Source of the DNA: Nocardia sp. NBC_01329
Lineage (GTDB): Bacteria > Actinomycetota > Actinomycetes > Mycobacteriales > Mycobacteriaceae
Assembly: GCF_035956715.1 (NCBI RefSeq)
Contig: NZ_CP108381.1
Coordinates: forward strand, 4,062,001 to 4,126,000
Direction of reading: 5' to 3'
DNA: 64,000 bases
Under the pieces are notes generated by a model that was not told the origin of the DNA, ran no database searches, and saw nothing but the letters and a program-made list of their open reading frames with translations. Shown here piece after piece: positions 35,920 through 44,172 of this stretch. The position numbers and the translations under genes were made by a program. Each line of letters starts with the position of its first letter. The stretch's first letter is position 1.

Positions 35920-36969
35920 TCAGCGCAGCATGGCCTCGATCAGATCGACGGCGCGCATCGTGCCGCCCTCTGTGCGCGCATCGGCACGCAATCGCGCCGA
36001 CCGACCGGCCACCGCGGCGTCGTCGACGAGGTCGGTCAGGACCGCCCGCAGATCCTCGGGCGTGGCGGCGTCGGTATCGATACGGCGGGCCACACCCAGT
36101 TCCACGAGCCGGTCGGCGTTGCGGAACTGTTCGGCGGCCTGCGGCACCGCGATCATCGGGACACCGGCCAGCAGCCCCTCGGCGCACCCACCCATGCCGG
36201 CGTGGGTGAGGAAGGCATCCGCCTGTTCCAGGATCGCCCGCTGCGGGACCCAGGAATGCACTTCGACATCGGCGGGGATATCGCCGAGTTCTTCCACAGC
36301 GGTGTGCTTTCCGATCTGCAGGACGATATGCCAGCCGGGCAGGTCACCGTAGGCGCGCAGACACTTCCGGTAGAACTCCGGCCGGTGGGTGTATGCCGAG
36401 CCCAGGGAGATCAGCAGAACCTTGTCCGCGGTGTCCGGGCGCGTCCAGCTGCCCTCGACCCCGCCCGGGCCGAAGCACGGCCCGACGAAAGTCACTTTTT
36501 CGGTGTCGACCCGGTCGGCATGCGGTTGGATCGCCCGGGGTATCAGAGCCAACGCCCGATCCGGCAGGCCCGAAAAAGCGTCCACATCGGTTGTCACCGC
36601 ACCGCACTCCGCGAGCCACCGGGCGAATTCCGCCCGGTGGGCCGCGGCACCCGGGAGCTGCCGCAGGGGTGCCGCGACCTCCTGCTCGTAGCCGTCCCAG
36701 CCCACGAATGTCGGGGACAACTGCAGTACGGGACGACCCTGTTTCTCGGCGAGAGCGCGCGCGGCGTACGCGCCGATGTCGTACATGTACAGGTCGGCCG
36801 GATCGGCCCCATAGGTGGCGGACAACTGCGGAAGAGCGGCAACGGCGTCGTCGAGGAAGAGGTTCATGGCGGCGATGGGGTCGTCGGGCCAGTTGTTGTC
36901 GGCGACCGGCAGGGCGGAGGCGCAGGGGACGAATTCGGCGCCGGTGGCGGTGATCAGAGCTCCACTCAT
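35920..36969 (-). CDS. Macrolide-type UDP-glycosyltransferase, 5'-truncated
   Basis: A 349-residue GT1-family glycosyltransferase. The C-terminal nucleotide-sugar site is present: VLLISLGSAYTHRPEFYRKC, then VEVHSWVPQRAILEQADAFLTHAGMGGCAEGLLAGVPMIAVPQAAEQFRNADRLVE. The N-terminus starts inside the normal first strand-helix unit (MSGALITATGAEFVPC matches the usual xxxVRATGAEFVPY), so about 45 residues are missing. The ATG overlaps the acetyltransferase stop (ATGA), so it is translationally coupled. Macrolide-inactivating glycosyltransferases are of this class. Activity is doubtful without the N-terminal acceptor-domain strand. Confidence 0.78.
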   Translation of the reverse strand: MSGALITATGAEFVPCASALPVADNNWPDDPIAAMNLFLDDAVAALPQLSATYGADPADLYMYDIGAYAARALAEKQGRPVLQLSPTFVGWDGYEQEVAAPLRQLPGAAAHRAEFARWLAECGAVTTDVDAFSGLPDRALALIPRAIQPHADRVDTEKVTFVGPCFGPGGVEGSWTRPDTADKVLLISLGSAYTHRPEFYRKCLRAYGDLPGWHIVLQIGKHTAVEELGDIPADVEVHSWVPQRAILEQADAFLTHAGMGGCAEGLLAGVPMIAVPQAAEQFRNADRLVELGVARRIDTDAATPEDLRAVLTDLVDDAAVAGRSARLRADARTEGGTMRAVDLIEAMLR

Positions 36970-37625
36970 TTCAGGTCTTCGGCGGCGGCTTCGAGGTCGG
37001 CGACAGAGCCGGACATGATCGCCCGCACATGTTCGGTGATGTGGTCGACGGGCCAGTCCCACCAGGCCACGGCCAGCAGCCGGGTGATATCGAACTCGTC
37101 GTAGCGGGTTCGGATGAGCCGGGCCGGATTACCGCCGACGATCCCGTAGTCCGGGACATCGTGAGTGACCACGGCGCCGGCGCCGATGATCGCGCCGTCA
37201 CCGATCCGCACTCCGGGAAGGACCGTCGCGCCGTTACCGAACCAGACATCGTTGCCGACGACGGTGTCACCGCGGTCGGGCAGATCGACGAGCAGGTCGA
37301 TATGGCGCGCCCACGCACCACCCATGGTGGGGAACGGGAACGTCGAGGGGCCGTCCATCCGGTGGTTGGCGCCGTTCATGATGAACCGCACGCCGGTGCC
37401 CAGCGCGCAGAACTTCCCGATGATCAGTTTCTCCGGACCGTAGTGGTAGAGCACATTGCGGCTTTCGAACGCGGTGGGGTCGTCCGGGTCGTCGTAGTAG
37501 GAGAACACCCCCACCTCTATCAGCGGTGAGGTGAGCAGCGGTTTCAACAGCACCACGCGCGGCTGCCCGGGCATGGGGTGGAGTACAGCCGGGTCGGTGG
37601 GCAGCGGTTCGGATCCTTCGGGCAC
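36966..37625 (-). CDS. Vat/CatB-type xenobiotic acetyltransferase (left-handed beta-helix)
   Basis: A 219-residue hexapeptide-repeat acetyltransferase. The sequence NVLYHYGPEKLIIGKFCALGTGVRFIMNGANHRMDGPSTFPFPTMGGAW follows the streptogramin A acetyltransferase (Vat) and CatB pattern, with the catalytic His in NGANHRMDG. The coenzyme A-binding repeats are TVVGNDVWFGNGATVLPGVRIGDGAIIGAGAVVTHDVPDYGIVGGNPA. It inactivates streptogramin A-type or chloramphenicol-type antibiotics in known members. It lies between the glycosyltransferase and ABC-F genes; its stop overlaps the glycosyltransferase start. Confidence 0.87.
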   Translation of the reverse strand: MPEGSEPLPTDPAVLHPMPGQPRVVLLKPLLTSPLIEVGVFSYYDDPDDPTAFESRNVLYHYGPEKLIIGKFCALGTGVRFIMNGANHRMDGPSTFPFPTMGGAWARHIDLLVDLPDRGDTVVGNDVWFGNGATVLPGVRIGDGAIIGAGAVVTHDVPDYGIVGGNPARLIRTRYDEFDITRLLAVAWWDWPVDHITEHVRAIMSGSVADLEAAAEDLK

Positions 37626-37664
37626 AGCGGAACTCCTTCGGTAAGTGGGGTGAATCCGGACCGG

Positions 37665-39272
37665 TCAGACGGTGACCGGCGCCCGCAGGGCGAGGTGGGC
37701 GCCGTCCCAGCGCGCCCGCAGCCGGCGGTCGTGGCTGACGATCACGACAGCACCCGGATAGCCGGCCAGCGCGGTTTCCAACTCCTCGACCAGGCCCGGT
37801 GACAGGTGATTGGTGGGCTCGTCGAGCAGCAACACATCGACGGGGTCCACGACCAGCCGCGCCAGAGCCAGCCGCTGCCGCTGCCCGGTCGACAGATTCT
37901 CGACGCGTGCCGAGAGCCGGGACCGGTCGAACAAACCCAGCGCGAGCAGTCGTTCGGTGTGTTGCTCGGCTTCCCCCGCCCGGCCGCGGGCGAAGGCTGC
38001 CAGCAGGGTTTCCCCGGGCCGGGCGGACGGCGGTTCCTGCGCGAGATACCCGACCCGGCCGCGGCGGATGACGGTGCCCTCGTCCGGTGCGAGCACGCCG
38101 GCGAGCACCTGGAGCATGGTGGACTTCCCGGCGCCGTTCGGTCCGGTCACCAGCAGGCGATCCCCCTCAGCCACGGTGACGCTCGTGCGCTCGAGCCGCG
38201 CCTCGACCGTGATATCGATGGCCTCGAGCACGGTGCCGTGCGGGCCCCCGGTCCGCAGGGCCGGCACGAAACGCAGCGGCTCCGGCGGCGGAGGCACCGG
38301 ATCGGCGAGCCGGCGGCGTAGCCGCTCCTCGGCATTGCGGACCCGGCCGGCCAGCGACTGCTGCACCCGGCCGCCCGCGCGGTCGTAGGCCATCTTGTTG
38401 TTGTCCTTCATCGCCCGGCCCGGAGCGACGCGGCGGGCAGTGGTGGCGGCGGCCTCGCGGAGCCGGTCGATATCGGCCTGCCATTGCGTATGGGCTTCGA
38501 CCCAGCGCCGCCGCGCTGCGGCCTTCTCGGCACGGAAACCCGCGTAGCCGTTGCCGTATCGGACGACGCTGCGCCGATCCGCGTCGACCTCGAGCAGCGA
38601 GGTCGCGACTCGTTCGAGGAACACGCGGTCGTGGGAAACCGTCACCGTGGTCCCGCGCCGGGTGCGCAGATGGTCTTCCAGCCAGGTCAGGGCGTCGTCG
38701 TCGAGATGGTTGGTGGGCTCGTCGAGCAGCAGGACCTCGGACCCGGCGGCCAGCACCGCGGCCAGCCGCAGCCGGACCTGTTCGCCGCCGGACAGTTCGC
38801 CCGCCGCGCGGTCGCGGTCGACCAGGCCCAGCCCCAGGCCGTGCAGGGCACGTTCGACCCGAGCATCGGCTTCGTAGCCGCCCCGGAGTTCGAAAACCGT
38901 GGTCAGGTCGCCGTATTCGGCCATTCCGGACTCGTCTCCGGCCGCCATTCCGGCCTCGAGCCGGCGTATCCGGTTCTCGAGGACGCGCAGCTCGCGCAGG
39001 GCCCGGTCGATAACCTGCTGGACGGTGGTACCGGGCGGCAGCTGTTCGTCCTGGGCAAGGTACCCGATACCACCGTCGGCGTGGACGACGACCTCACCGC
39101 TGTCGGGTCGCTCGCGGCCGGCGAACAGGCGCAGCAGGGTGGACTTACCCGACCCGTTCTCGCCGATGATCCCGGTGCGCTCACCCGCGGTGAGCGAGCA
39201 GGTCACCTCATCGAGAACTCGGCTGCCGAGGAAGGATTTGGTGACCGCGAGCGCGGTGATCTGGGTTGGCAT
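37665..39272 (-). CDS. ABC-F ribosomal protection protein
   Basis: A 535-residue protein with two ABC domains and no membrane helices. The first domain has GENGSGKS (37-44) and LSGGEQVRLRLAAVL; the second has GPNGAGKS and LSTGQRQRLALARLV. The inter-domain linker (about 230-320), rich in Arg/Lys and ending AEERLRRRL, is the ARD-type region that reaches toward the peptidyl-transferase centre. It is the kind that displaces macrolide, lincosamide or streptogramin drugs from the ribosome. It is preceded by an inverted repeat and a divergent TetR gene; the start is set at ATG 39272, two codons after the first possible Met. Confidence 0.9.
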   Translation of the reverse strand: MPTQITALAVTKSFLGSRVLDEVTCSLTAGERTGIIGENGSGKSTLLRLFAGRERPDSGEVVVHADGGIGYLAQDEQLPPGTTVQQVIDRALRELRVLENRIRRLEAGMAAGDESGMAEYGDLTTVFELRGGYEADARVERALHGLGLGLVDRDRAAGELSGGEQVRLRLAAVLAAGSEVLLLDEPTNHLDDDALTWLEDHLRTRRGTTVTVSHDRVFLERVATSLLEVDADRRSVVRYGNGYAGFRAEKAAARRRWVEAHTQWQADIDRLREAAATTARRVAPGRAMKDNNKMAYDRAGGRVQQSLAGRVRNAEERLRRRLADPVPPPPEPLRFVPALRTGGPHGTVLEAIDITVEARLERTSVTVAEGDRLLVTGPNGAGKSTMLQVLAGVLAPDEGTVIRRGRVGYLAQEPPSARPGETLLAAFARGRAGEAEQHTERLLALGLFDRSRLSARVENLSTGQRQRLALARLVVDPVDVLLLDEPTNHLSPGLVEELETALAGYPGAVVIVSHDRRLRARWDGAHLALRAPVTV

Positions 39273-39359
39273 GGACACACTCCGAAGCATTCGTGTACGA
39301 CGCGGCCACCGGGGACCACAGGACAGGATGAACGCTTCGAATGAGCATCGGCTACCTCA

Positions 39360-39383
39360 CTAGTGCGACGGATGTTGCATTAG
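39360..39383. promoter_or_regulatory. Candidate operator between ABC-F and TetR genes
   Basis: Arms CTAGTGCGAC (39360-39369) and GTTGCATTAG (39374-39383) match at 8 of 10 positions with a 4-nt spacer. It lies 88 bp from the ABC-F start and 44 bp from the TetR start, as expected for one repressor controlling both divergent units. Confidence 0.6.
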
Positions 39384-39426
39384 CATGGTGCCACAGACCG
39401 TCCCACCGAGCAATCGGATCACCGAT

Positions 39427-40065
39427 ATGACTTCCTCACCCTCCACGCGCGATACCCCCGCCCCGGCGGCACGGCCGGGTGGCCGGACCGCGCGAATCCG
39501 CACCCAGGTACTCGAAGCGGTACACGCGGAGCTGACCGAGCACGGCTACGACGCCCTCACCGTGGACACGGTTGCCGCCCGCGCCGGCGTGCACCGCACC
39601 ACGGTCTATCGCCGTTGGCGCGATGTCGGCGGCCTGCTCGGCGATGTCTTCGCCGCGGCGGCCGATATCGACTGGCACCCCCGCGACACCGGTTCCCTGC
39701 ACGGCGACCTGGCGGCCCTCAACCAGGAGATCCAGGACTCCCTGACCGAGGAGCCGTCCATCGCGGCCGCGCTCATCGCGGTCTCGTTCCGCTCGGAGGA
39801 AGCCGCCCGGGCCCTGCGGGAACTATGGGAGAACCGGTACGCACAGTCCGAGGTCGTCGTCGAACGAGCCGTGCGCCGTGGCGAACTCGCACCCGATGTC
39901 GATGCGCGGGCCGTGCTCATCGCCGCCACCGCGCCGGTCTACCACCAATTGGCCCTACTGCGGAGCCCACCGGATCCACGCCTGCCCGACCGATCGGCCG
40001 CCGCGGCCGCGCTGGCCGCGCGGTCCGGCGCGTTCGCCGCACCACAGCCGACGAGCGCCGGCTGA
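39427..40065 (+). CDS. TetR family regulator of the resistance island
   Basis: A 212-residue TetR protein. The DNA-binding domain (about 20-70) reads RTQVLEAVHAELTEHGYDALTVDTVAARAGVHRTTVYRRWRDVGGLLGDVF. It faces the ABC-F gene with a candidate operator in between, so it probably senses a translation inhibitor or related ligand and controls the island. The ATG at 39427 gives a normal N-terminus; an earlier ATG at 39385 is possible. Confidence 0.85.
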   Translation: MTSSPSTRDTPAPAARPGGRTARIRTQVLEAVHAELTEHGYDALTVDTVAARAGVHRTTVYRRWRDVGGLLGDVFAAAADIDWHPRDTGSLHGDLAALNQEIQDSLTEEPSIAAALIAVSFRSEEAARALRELWENRYAQSEVVVERAVRRGELAPDVDARAVLIAATAPVYHQLALLRSPPDPRLPDRSAAAAALAARSGAFAAPQPTSAG

Positions 40066-40230
40066 CCGAGGGAGCCGGTCGACCGCCCCGCCGGGACGAA
40101 AGGGCGCTATCCAGACGGCCGCTGCCGGGTGATCGACCGAGCCGGCCGTCGGCGCCGCGCCGTCCGTGCGACAGCGGGGAGGGCACCGGATATATCGAAA
40201 ATATGTTCGAATTCCGGTACGGTTACCCGC

Positions 40231-40470
40231 ATGCCCGAACTCGCCCCCATCCCGTTCGCCCGGCTCAACCTCGAACAGGTACGGGAACGACTCCTCGCCG
40301 CGGCAGCCTTCGGCGAGGACCTCTCCCCCGATCAGCTCGAGGCGCTGGCCGATAAGCTCAGCACCGGCCTGAGCATCTACATCGAGGCGACGCAGAACCG
40401 CGCACCAAACACCCCCCGCCCGGCCGTACTCGGCCGGGCGTGCCTGGACTTCCGCGGACACCTGCGCTGA
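40231..40470 (+). CDS. Small hypothetical protein
   Basis: A 79-residue frame from ATG at 40231 (MPELAPIPFARLNLEQVRERLLAAAAFGEDLSPDQLEALADKLSTGLSIYIEATQN). The middle is a strongly predicted pair of helices. Its last 20 codons overlap a perfect GC hairpin (40417-40440), so the C-terminus may be partly fortuitous. An AT-rich segment just upstream (GATATATCGAAAATATGTTCG, 40188-40208) could be a promoter. No family is recognised. Confidence 0.5.
   Translation: MPELAPIPFARLNLEQVRERLLAAAAFGEDLSPDQLEALADKLSTGLSIYIEATQNRAPNTPRPAVLGRACLDFRGHLR
40417..40440. terminator. Terminator-like hairpin inside the 3' end of the 79-codon gene
   Basis: Arms CGCCCGGCCG (40417-40426) and CGGCCGGGCG (40431-40440) form a perfect 10-bp stem with a TACT loop. 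It would act on the small gene or, from the other strand, on the BCCT transporter transcript. Confidence 0.6.
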
Positions 40471-40518
40471 AACCCGGCTCGCGCCCAGAGCGAGCCCGGG
40501 AACACCGCCGCTACCGCG

Positions 40519-42246
40519 TCATCGGTTGCCGTCGACCGGTTCACCGTCCACGATCTCGATGGGCGAGGTGACGAGTTCGAACTCGCCGTCATGCTTGACC
40601 GCACCCTGCAGCACCGCGCCCTCCACCAGTTCGACGCCCAGATTCGCCCGCACGATGATCGGATCGCTGCGCACATCTCGGTAGAGCGAGACGCACATCA
40701 TCACCATCACGATCATGAACGGCAGCGATACCACCGTCGTCAGCGCCTGCAAACCGGTCAGCGCCCCGCCGAGATCGTCGGAATCGGCGATCACCAGCAT
40801 GATCGCGGCTACCGCACCGGTGGCGGTACCCCAGAAGATCACGGTGAGCCGAGACGGTTCGATACGGCCCCGCTCCGACAGGGTGCCCATCACGATCGAG
40901 GCCGCGTCCGCACCGGAGACGAAGAAGATACCCACCAGGATCATCACCAGCACCGTGGTGACCGCGGTGAGCGGATACTCCTCGAGCAGGTGGAACAGCG
41001 CGAAATCGGGGTTCACGCTGCCGTCGGCCTCGGTGAGGTCCTGGGTATCGGTCTGCTGCCGGATCGCGGCACCACCGAAGATCACGAACCACACCAGGCT
41101 CACCAGGCTGGGCACCAGCAGCACACCGGCCACGAACTGCCGGATGGTGCGGCCCCGGCTGATCCGCGCGATGAACATACCGACGAAGGGGGTCCACGAG
41201 ATCCACCACGCCCAATAGAAGATGGTCCAGCTCGACAGCCACGCCTCCATGTCCGAACCGCCGGCTATTCCGGTGCGCGAGGCCATGGTCGGCAGTTCGG
41301 CGATGTAGTCACCGACCGCGGTGGGCAGGAAGTTCAGCATGAACAGGGTGGGTCCGGCGATGAAGACGAAAAGCGCCAGGCTCACCGCGAGCACCATATT
41401 GATATTCGACAACCATTGGATACCGCGCGCGACACCGGAAACCGCGGAGACGATGAACGCGACGGTGAGGACGGCGATGACCACCACCAGCCCGACCTTG
41501 CCCACGGCGTCGATCCAGCCGTTGAACTCGAGTCCGGCGCCGATCTGCAACGCACCGAGCCCGAGCGAGGCAGCCGAACCGAACAGGGTCGCGAAGATCG
41601 CCATGATATCGATGGCTTTGCCGCCCCAGCTGTCCGCGTACCGGCCGAGCAGCGGGCGGAACACCGAGGAGAACAGCTGCGAACGTCCGCGCCGGAAGGT
41701 GCCGTAGGCGATGGCGAGACCGGCGACGGCGTAGATGGCCCACGGATGCAATGTCCAATGGAACAGCGTGGTGGCCATCGCGACCTCGGCGGCCTTCGGG
41801 CTCCCGGCTTCGGCGGTCCCCGGCGGCGGGGAGGTGAAATGGGTCAGCGGCTCGGCGACACCCCAGAACATGAGGCCGATTCCCATTCCGGCGCTGAACA
41901 TCATGGCGATCCAGGAAACCGTCCGGAACTCCGGCTGTTCGTCGTCGGCGCCGAGCGGGATCTTGCCGTAGCGGCTCAGCGCCAGCCAGATCACATAGAC
42001 GACGAAGGACGTCGCCACCAGAACGAACATCCAGCCGGTATTGGTGATGACCCAGCTCTGGGCGTTCGAGGCGACGGTGGCCAGACTGTCCTGATCGATG
42101 ATCCCCCAGAGTACGAAGGCCACCGACCCGATCGAGGTGATTCCGAAGACCAACCAGTCGAGGTGGCGCCCCGCCGGTCCGCGTCTGCGCGAGCCCGGCA
42201 CGCCGCCGTCGTGCATAGCGGGTTTCCCGCCGGTGTCGATCGCCAT
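40519..42246 (-). CDS. BCCT family betaine/carnitine/choline transporter
   Basis: A 575-residue, 12-helix transporter of the betaine/choline/carnitine family. The signature of helix 8 (WTIFYWAWWISWTPFVGMFIARISRGRT), with its aromatic box and conserved Trp residues, is plain. GMGIGLMFWGVAEPL (helix 2-3 region) and the C-terminal acidic extension are also present. Such carriers take up osmoprotectants with Na+ or H+. It is transcribed away from the MarR gene across a 408-bp gap. Confidence 0.92.
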   Translation of the reverse strand: MAIDTGGKPAMHDGGVPGSRRRGPAGRHLDWLVFGITSIGSVAFVLWGIIDQDSLATVASNAQSWVITNTGWMFVLVATSFVVYVIWLALSRYGKIPLGADDEQPEFRTVSWIAMMFSAGMGIGLMFWGVAEPLTHFTSPPPGTAEAGSPKAAEVAMATTLFHWTLHPWAIYAVAGLAIAYGTFRRGRSQLFSSVFRPLLGRYADSWGGKAIDIMAIFATLFGSAASLGLGALQIGAGLEFNGWIDAVGKVGLVVVIAVLTVAFIVSAVSGVARGIQWLSNINMVLAVSLALFVFIAGPTLFMLNFLPTAVGDYIAELPTMASRTGIAGGSDMEAWLSSWTIFYWAWWISWTPFVGMFIARISRGRTIRQFVAGVLLVPSLVSLVWFVIFGGAAIRQQTDTQDLTEADGSVNPDFALFHLLEEYPLTAVTTVLVMILVGIFFVSGADAASIVMGTLSERGRIEPSRLTVIFWGTATGAVAAIMLVIADSDDLGGALTGLQALTTVVSLPFMIVMVMMCVSLYRDVRSDPIIVRANLGVELVEGAVLQGAVKHDGEFELVTSPIEIVDGEPVDGNR

Positions 42247-42654
42247 GGACGAGTCCTTTCAGATCGAACTTGCGTCCGGCGGCGGACCACGAGCGCTACG
42301 CGGACCGGCCGGGACTCGGCTTCTCCGCACACCGCGACCGCATCGCCGAACAGGGTGTACCGGGAAAAACCGTACCCGCCCCACCGGCGGCACCTGCGCC
42401 GAACACGTAACGGACCGGTGGCGGGCCGGATCCGGGAGTCGTGTACGTCGATCCGGCGAGCCCGGGATCCAGGAACTTCGGACACTTATCCATAAAAGCG
42501 TCCAGCCAGACAGCCGACCCGGATGCCCGGCGCATACGAGTTGCACCGTACATACGATGTGTAGGATGCAACACACTCCCAGCCGCGTGATATAACGACC
42601 GGCGGGACGCCCTCCGAGCCGCCGCGGCATCCGAGACCGAGCAGGACACCCGCC
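42247..42654. promoter_or_regulatory. Divergent promoter region of the BCCT transporter and MarR genes
   Basis: This 408-bp stretch has no supported gene. Near its MarR end is an imperfect dyad: GTTGCA (42540-42545) and TGCAAC (42567-42572) bracket a shorter TACATACGATGTGTA element. It may bind the MarR regulator, but spacing and symmetry are irregular. Confidence 0.35.
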
Positions 42655-43167
42655 ATGGAAAAACCTACGCATCTGATCGAATTCGAGACCATGATCCTGG
42701 GCCGGCACAGCCTCAACGCCCATCTGCGCCGCCCGGACCACCTCGAGCGCAGCGCCTATCTGGTCCTGCGCCGGTTGCGGATCGAAGGTCCGATGTCCAT
42801 CGGCGAACTCAGCGAGGCCTTCGGCCTGGACACCTCGACCGTGCATCGGCAGACCGCGGCCATGCTCAAGGCCGGACTGCTCGAACGTATCCCCGACCCC
42901 GAGGGTGGGGTGGCGCGCAAATTCCGGATCACCGAGGAGGGCGAGCGCCGGGTCCTGGCCGACCGTGACTACAACATCAACGCCCTCGACCGGCTGCTGG
43001 GCGACTGGAGCGCAGAAGATGTGCGGACCTTCGCCACCTATCTCGAACGGTTCAACACCGATCTCGAGGCCCGGGAGGCGCGTCCCTGGCCTCGGCCCTC
43101 ACCTACCGAGTCGCGGTCCCGTACCGAGTCGCGGTCGGGGCTCCGCAGACCCTCCGGTCATCGCTAG
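42655..43167 (+). CDS. MarR family transcriptional regulator
   Basis: A 170-residue winged-helix regulator. The core (about 30-100) reads ERSAYLVLRRLRIEGPMSIGELSEAFGLDTSTVHRQTAAMLKAGLLERIPDPEGGVARKFRITEEGERRVLADRD, with the wing in PDPEGGVARKFRIT. The last 25 residues are a low-complexity Ser/Arg/Pro tail (RSRTESRSGLRR) with an internal repeat. It is divergent from the BCCT transporter, which it may control. Confidence 0.87.
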   Translation: MEKPTHLIEFETMILGRHSLNAHLRRPDHLERSAYLVLRRLRIEGPMSIGELSEAFGLDTSTVHRQTAAMLKAGLLERIPDPEGGVARKFRITEEGERRVLADRDYNINALDRLLGDWSAEDVRTFATYLERFNTDLEAREARPWPRPSPTESRSRTESRSGLRRPSGHR

Positions 43168-43321
43168 CGGCGCATATCGACCGACACCCGCGTAGGCGAC
43201 CTTATCCTGGGCCGGCACCCCGATACCCGGCCCCACCGGGACCCGCGCCGGCGTCAGGGTGACATCGGAGTCGATAGAGCCGATCCCGGCGGCCCCCGGT
43301 CACACATGAGTAGCGGCCCGT

Positions 43322-43987
43322 TCATACCAGCAGCTCCCGGGCCAGAACGTCGGCCGCCGTCCGGACGCGGGCGGGTTCGTCCCGGCAGCCGAGCACCCGC
43401 AGGACAGCCTCGGCGATCGCCTGCCGCGTTTCCTCGGACACCCCACCGGAATCGGAGCGGATGTTGATCACCGTCTCCACCAACCGGAACGGCAGGGTCC
43501 GCGCCTCGGACACGCCGCCCGCACCGACCCCGGAGACCACCTGCGCGGCCAGCCGCTCGTAGCTCGTTCGCAGCGCGTCGCGCCGGGAACGGAACCGCGC
43601 GAACCGTTCACCACGCAGTTCGGGCAGGAAGTACAGGGCACCGATATTCCAGCGGGCGTCACAGAGCTGGCCGATATCGAAGCGGGCCAGGGTGTACAAC
43701 CGGACGGTGGCCGGTTCGGGCCGCTCCGCGAGTAGTTCGGCGAGTTCGGCTGCCGCCGCGATGGTCTCGCCGAGCAGCGCGTCGAGAATATCGTCCTTGG
43801 CCGCGAAATGGTGATACAGCGAGGCCTGCCGGATACCGACGGCTTCGGCGATGGCCCGGGTCGAGGTGCTGCCGTACCCGTTGGTGGTGAACAGTTCGGC
43901 CGCGGCGTCGAGGATTTCGGCGCGCGGGGTCTGCCCCTGGCGGCGGCGTGGCGCCAGGCGTGGGCGGCCCGGACCGAGTTGGGTCAT
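43322..43987 (-). CDS. AmtR-like TetR family nitrogen regulator
   Basis: A 221-residue regulator from ATG 43987. It opens GRPRLAPRRRQGQTPRAEILDAAAELFTTNGYGSTSTRAIAEAVGIRQASLYHHFAAKDDILDALL, and has WNIGALYFLPELRGERFARF in the ligand domain. Both stretches resemble corynebacterial and mycobacterial AmtR closely. AmtR represses nitrogen-acquisition genes, including urea/allophanate-type operons in mycobacteria. Its divergent neighbour is exactly such an operon, with a matching palindrome in the 185-bp gap. Confidence 0.8.
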   Translation of the reverse strand: MTQLGPGRPRLAPRRRQGQTPRAEILDAAAELFTTNGYGSTSTRAIAEAVGIRQASLYHHFAAKDDILDALLGETIAAAAELAELLAERPEPATVRLYTLARFDIGQLCDARWNIGALYFLPELRGERFARFRSRRDALRTSYERLAAQVVSGVGAGGVSEARTLPFRLVETVINIRSDSGGVSEETRQAIAEAVLRVLGCRDEPARVRTAADVLARELLV

Positions 43988-44030
43988 GGATCCATTGTGG
44001 CCGACCGACGGAACCGGCCCCGCGAACCTA

Positions 44031-44050
44031 TTCCTGTCATTTGACAGAAA
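44031..44050. promoter_or_regulatory. AmtR-type palindrome
   Basis: Arms TTCCTGTCA (44031-44039) and TGACAGAAA (44042-44050) match at 8 of 9 positions around TT; the core CTGTCATTTGACAG is a perfect 14-bp palindrome. It has the CTRT-N6-AYAG spacing of AmtR boxes (CTAT-N6-ATAG) with compensating changes. It lies 44 bp from the regulator start and 123 bp from the symporter start. Confidence 0.6.
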
Positions 44051-44172
44051 TATCGGCAACGCAGACGTTACGCGCGGTGCCGATACAGATACATCGCCGT
44101 CACCACCACGTCGCGCGCCCGGGGAAAACTTTCGAGCGATAGATATTCGTGTCGGATGAAGGGCCCCCGGCC

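Noticed and set aside
43988..44172. Possible guanidine riboswitch upstream of the nitrogen operon
   Set aside because: The gap lacks the conserved ykkC-type sequence blocks; a protein-binding palindrome explains it better.
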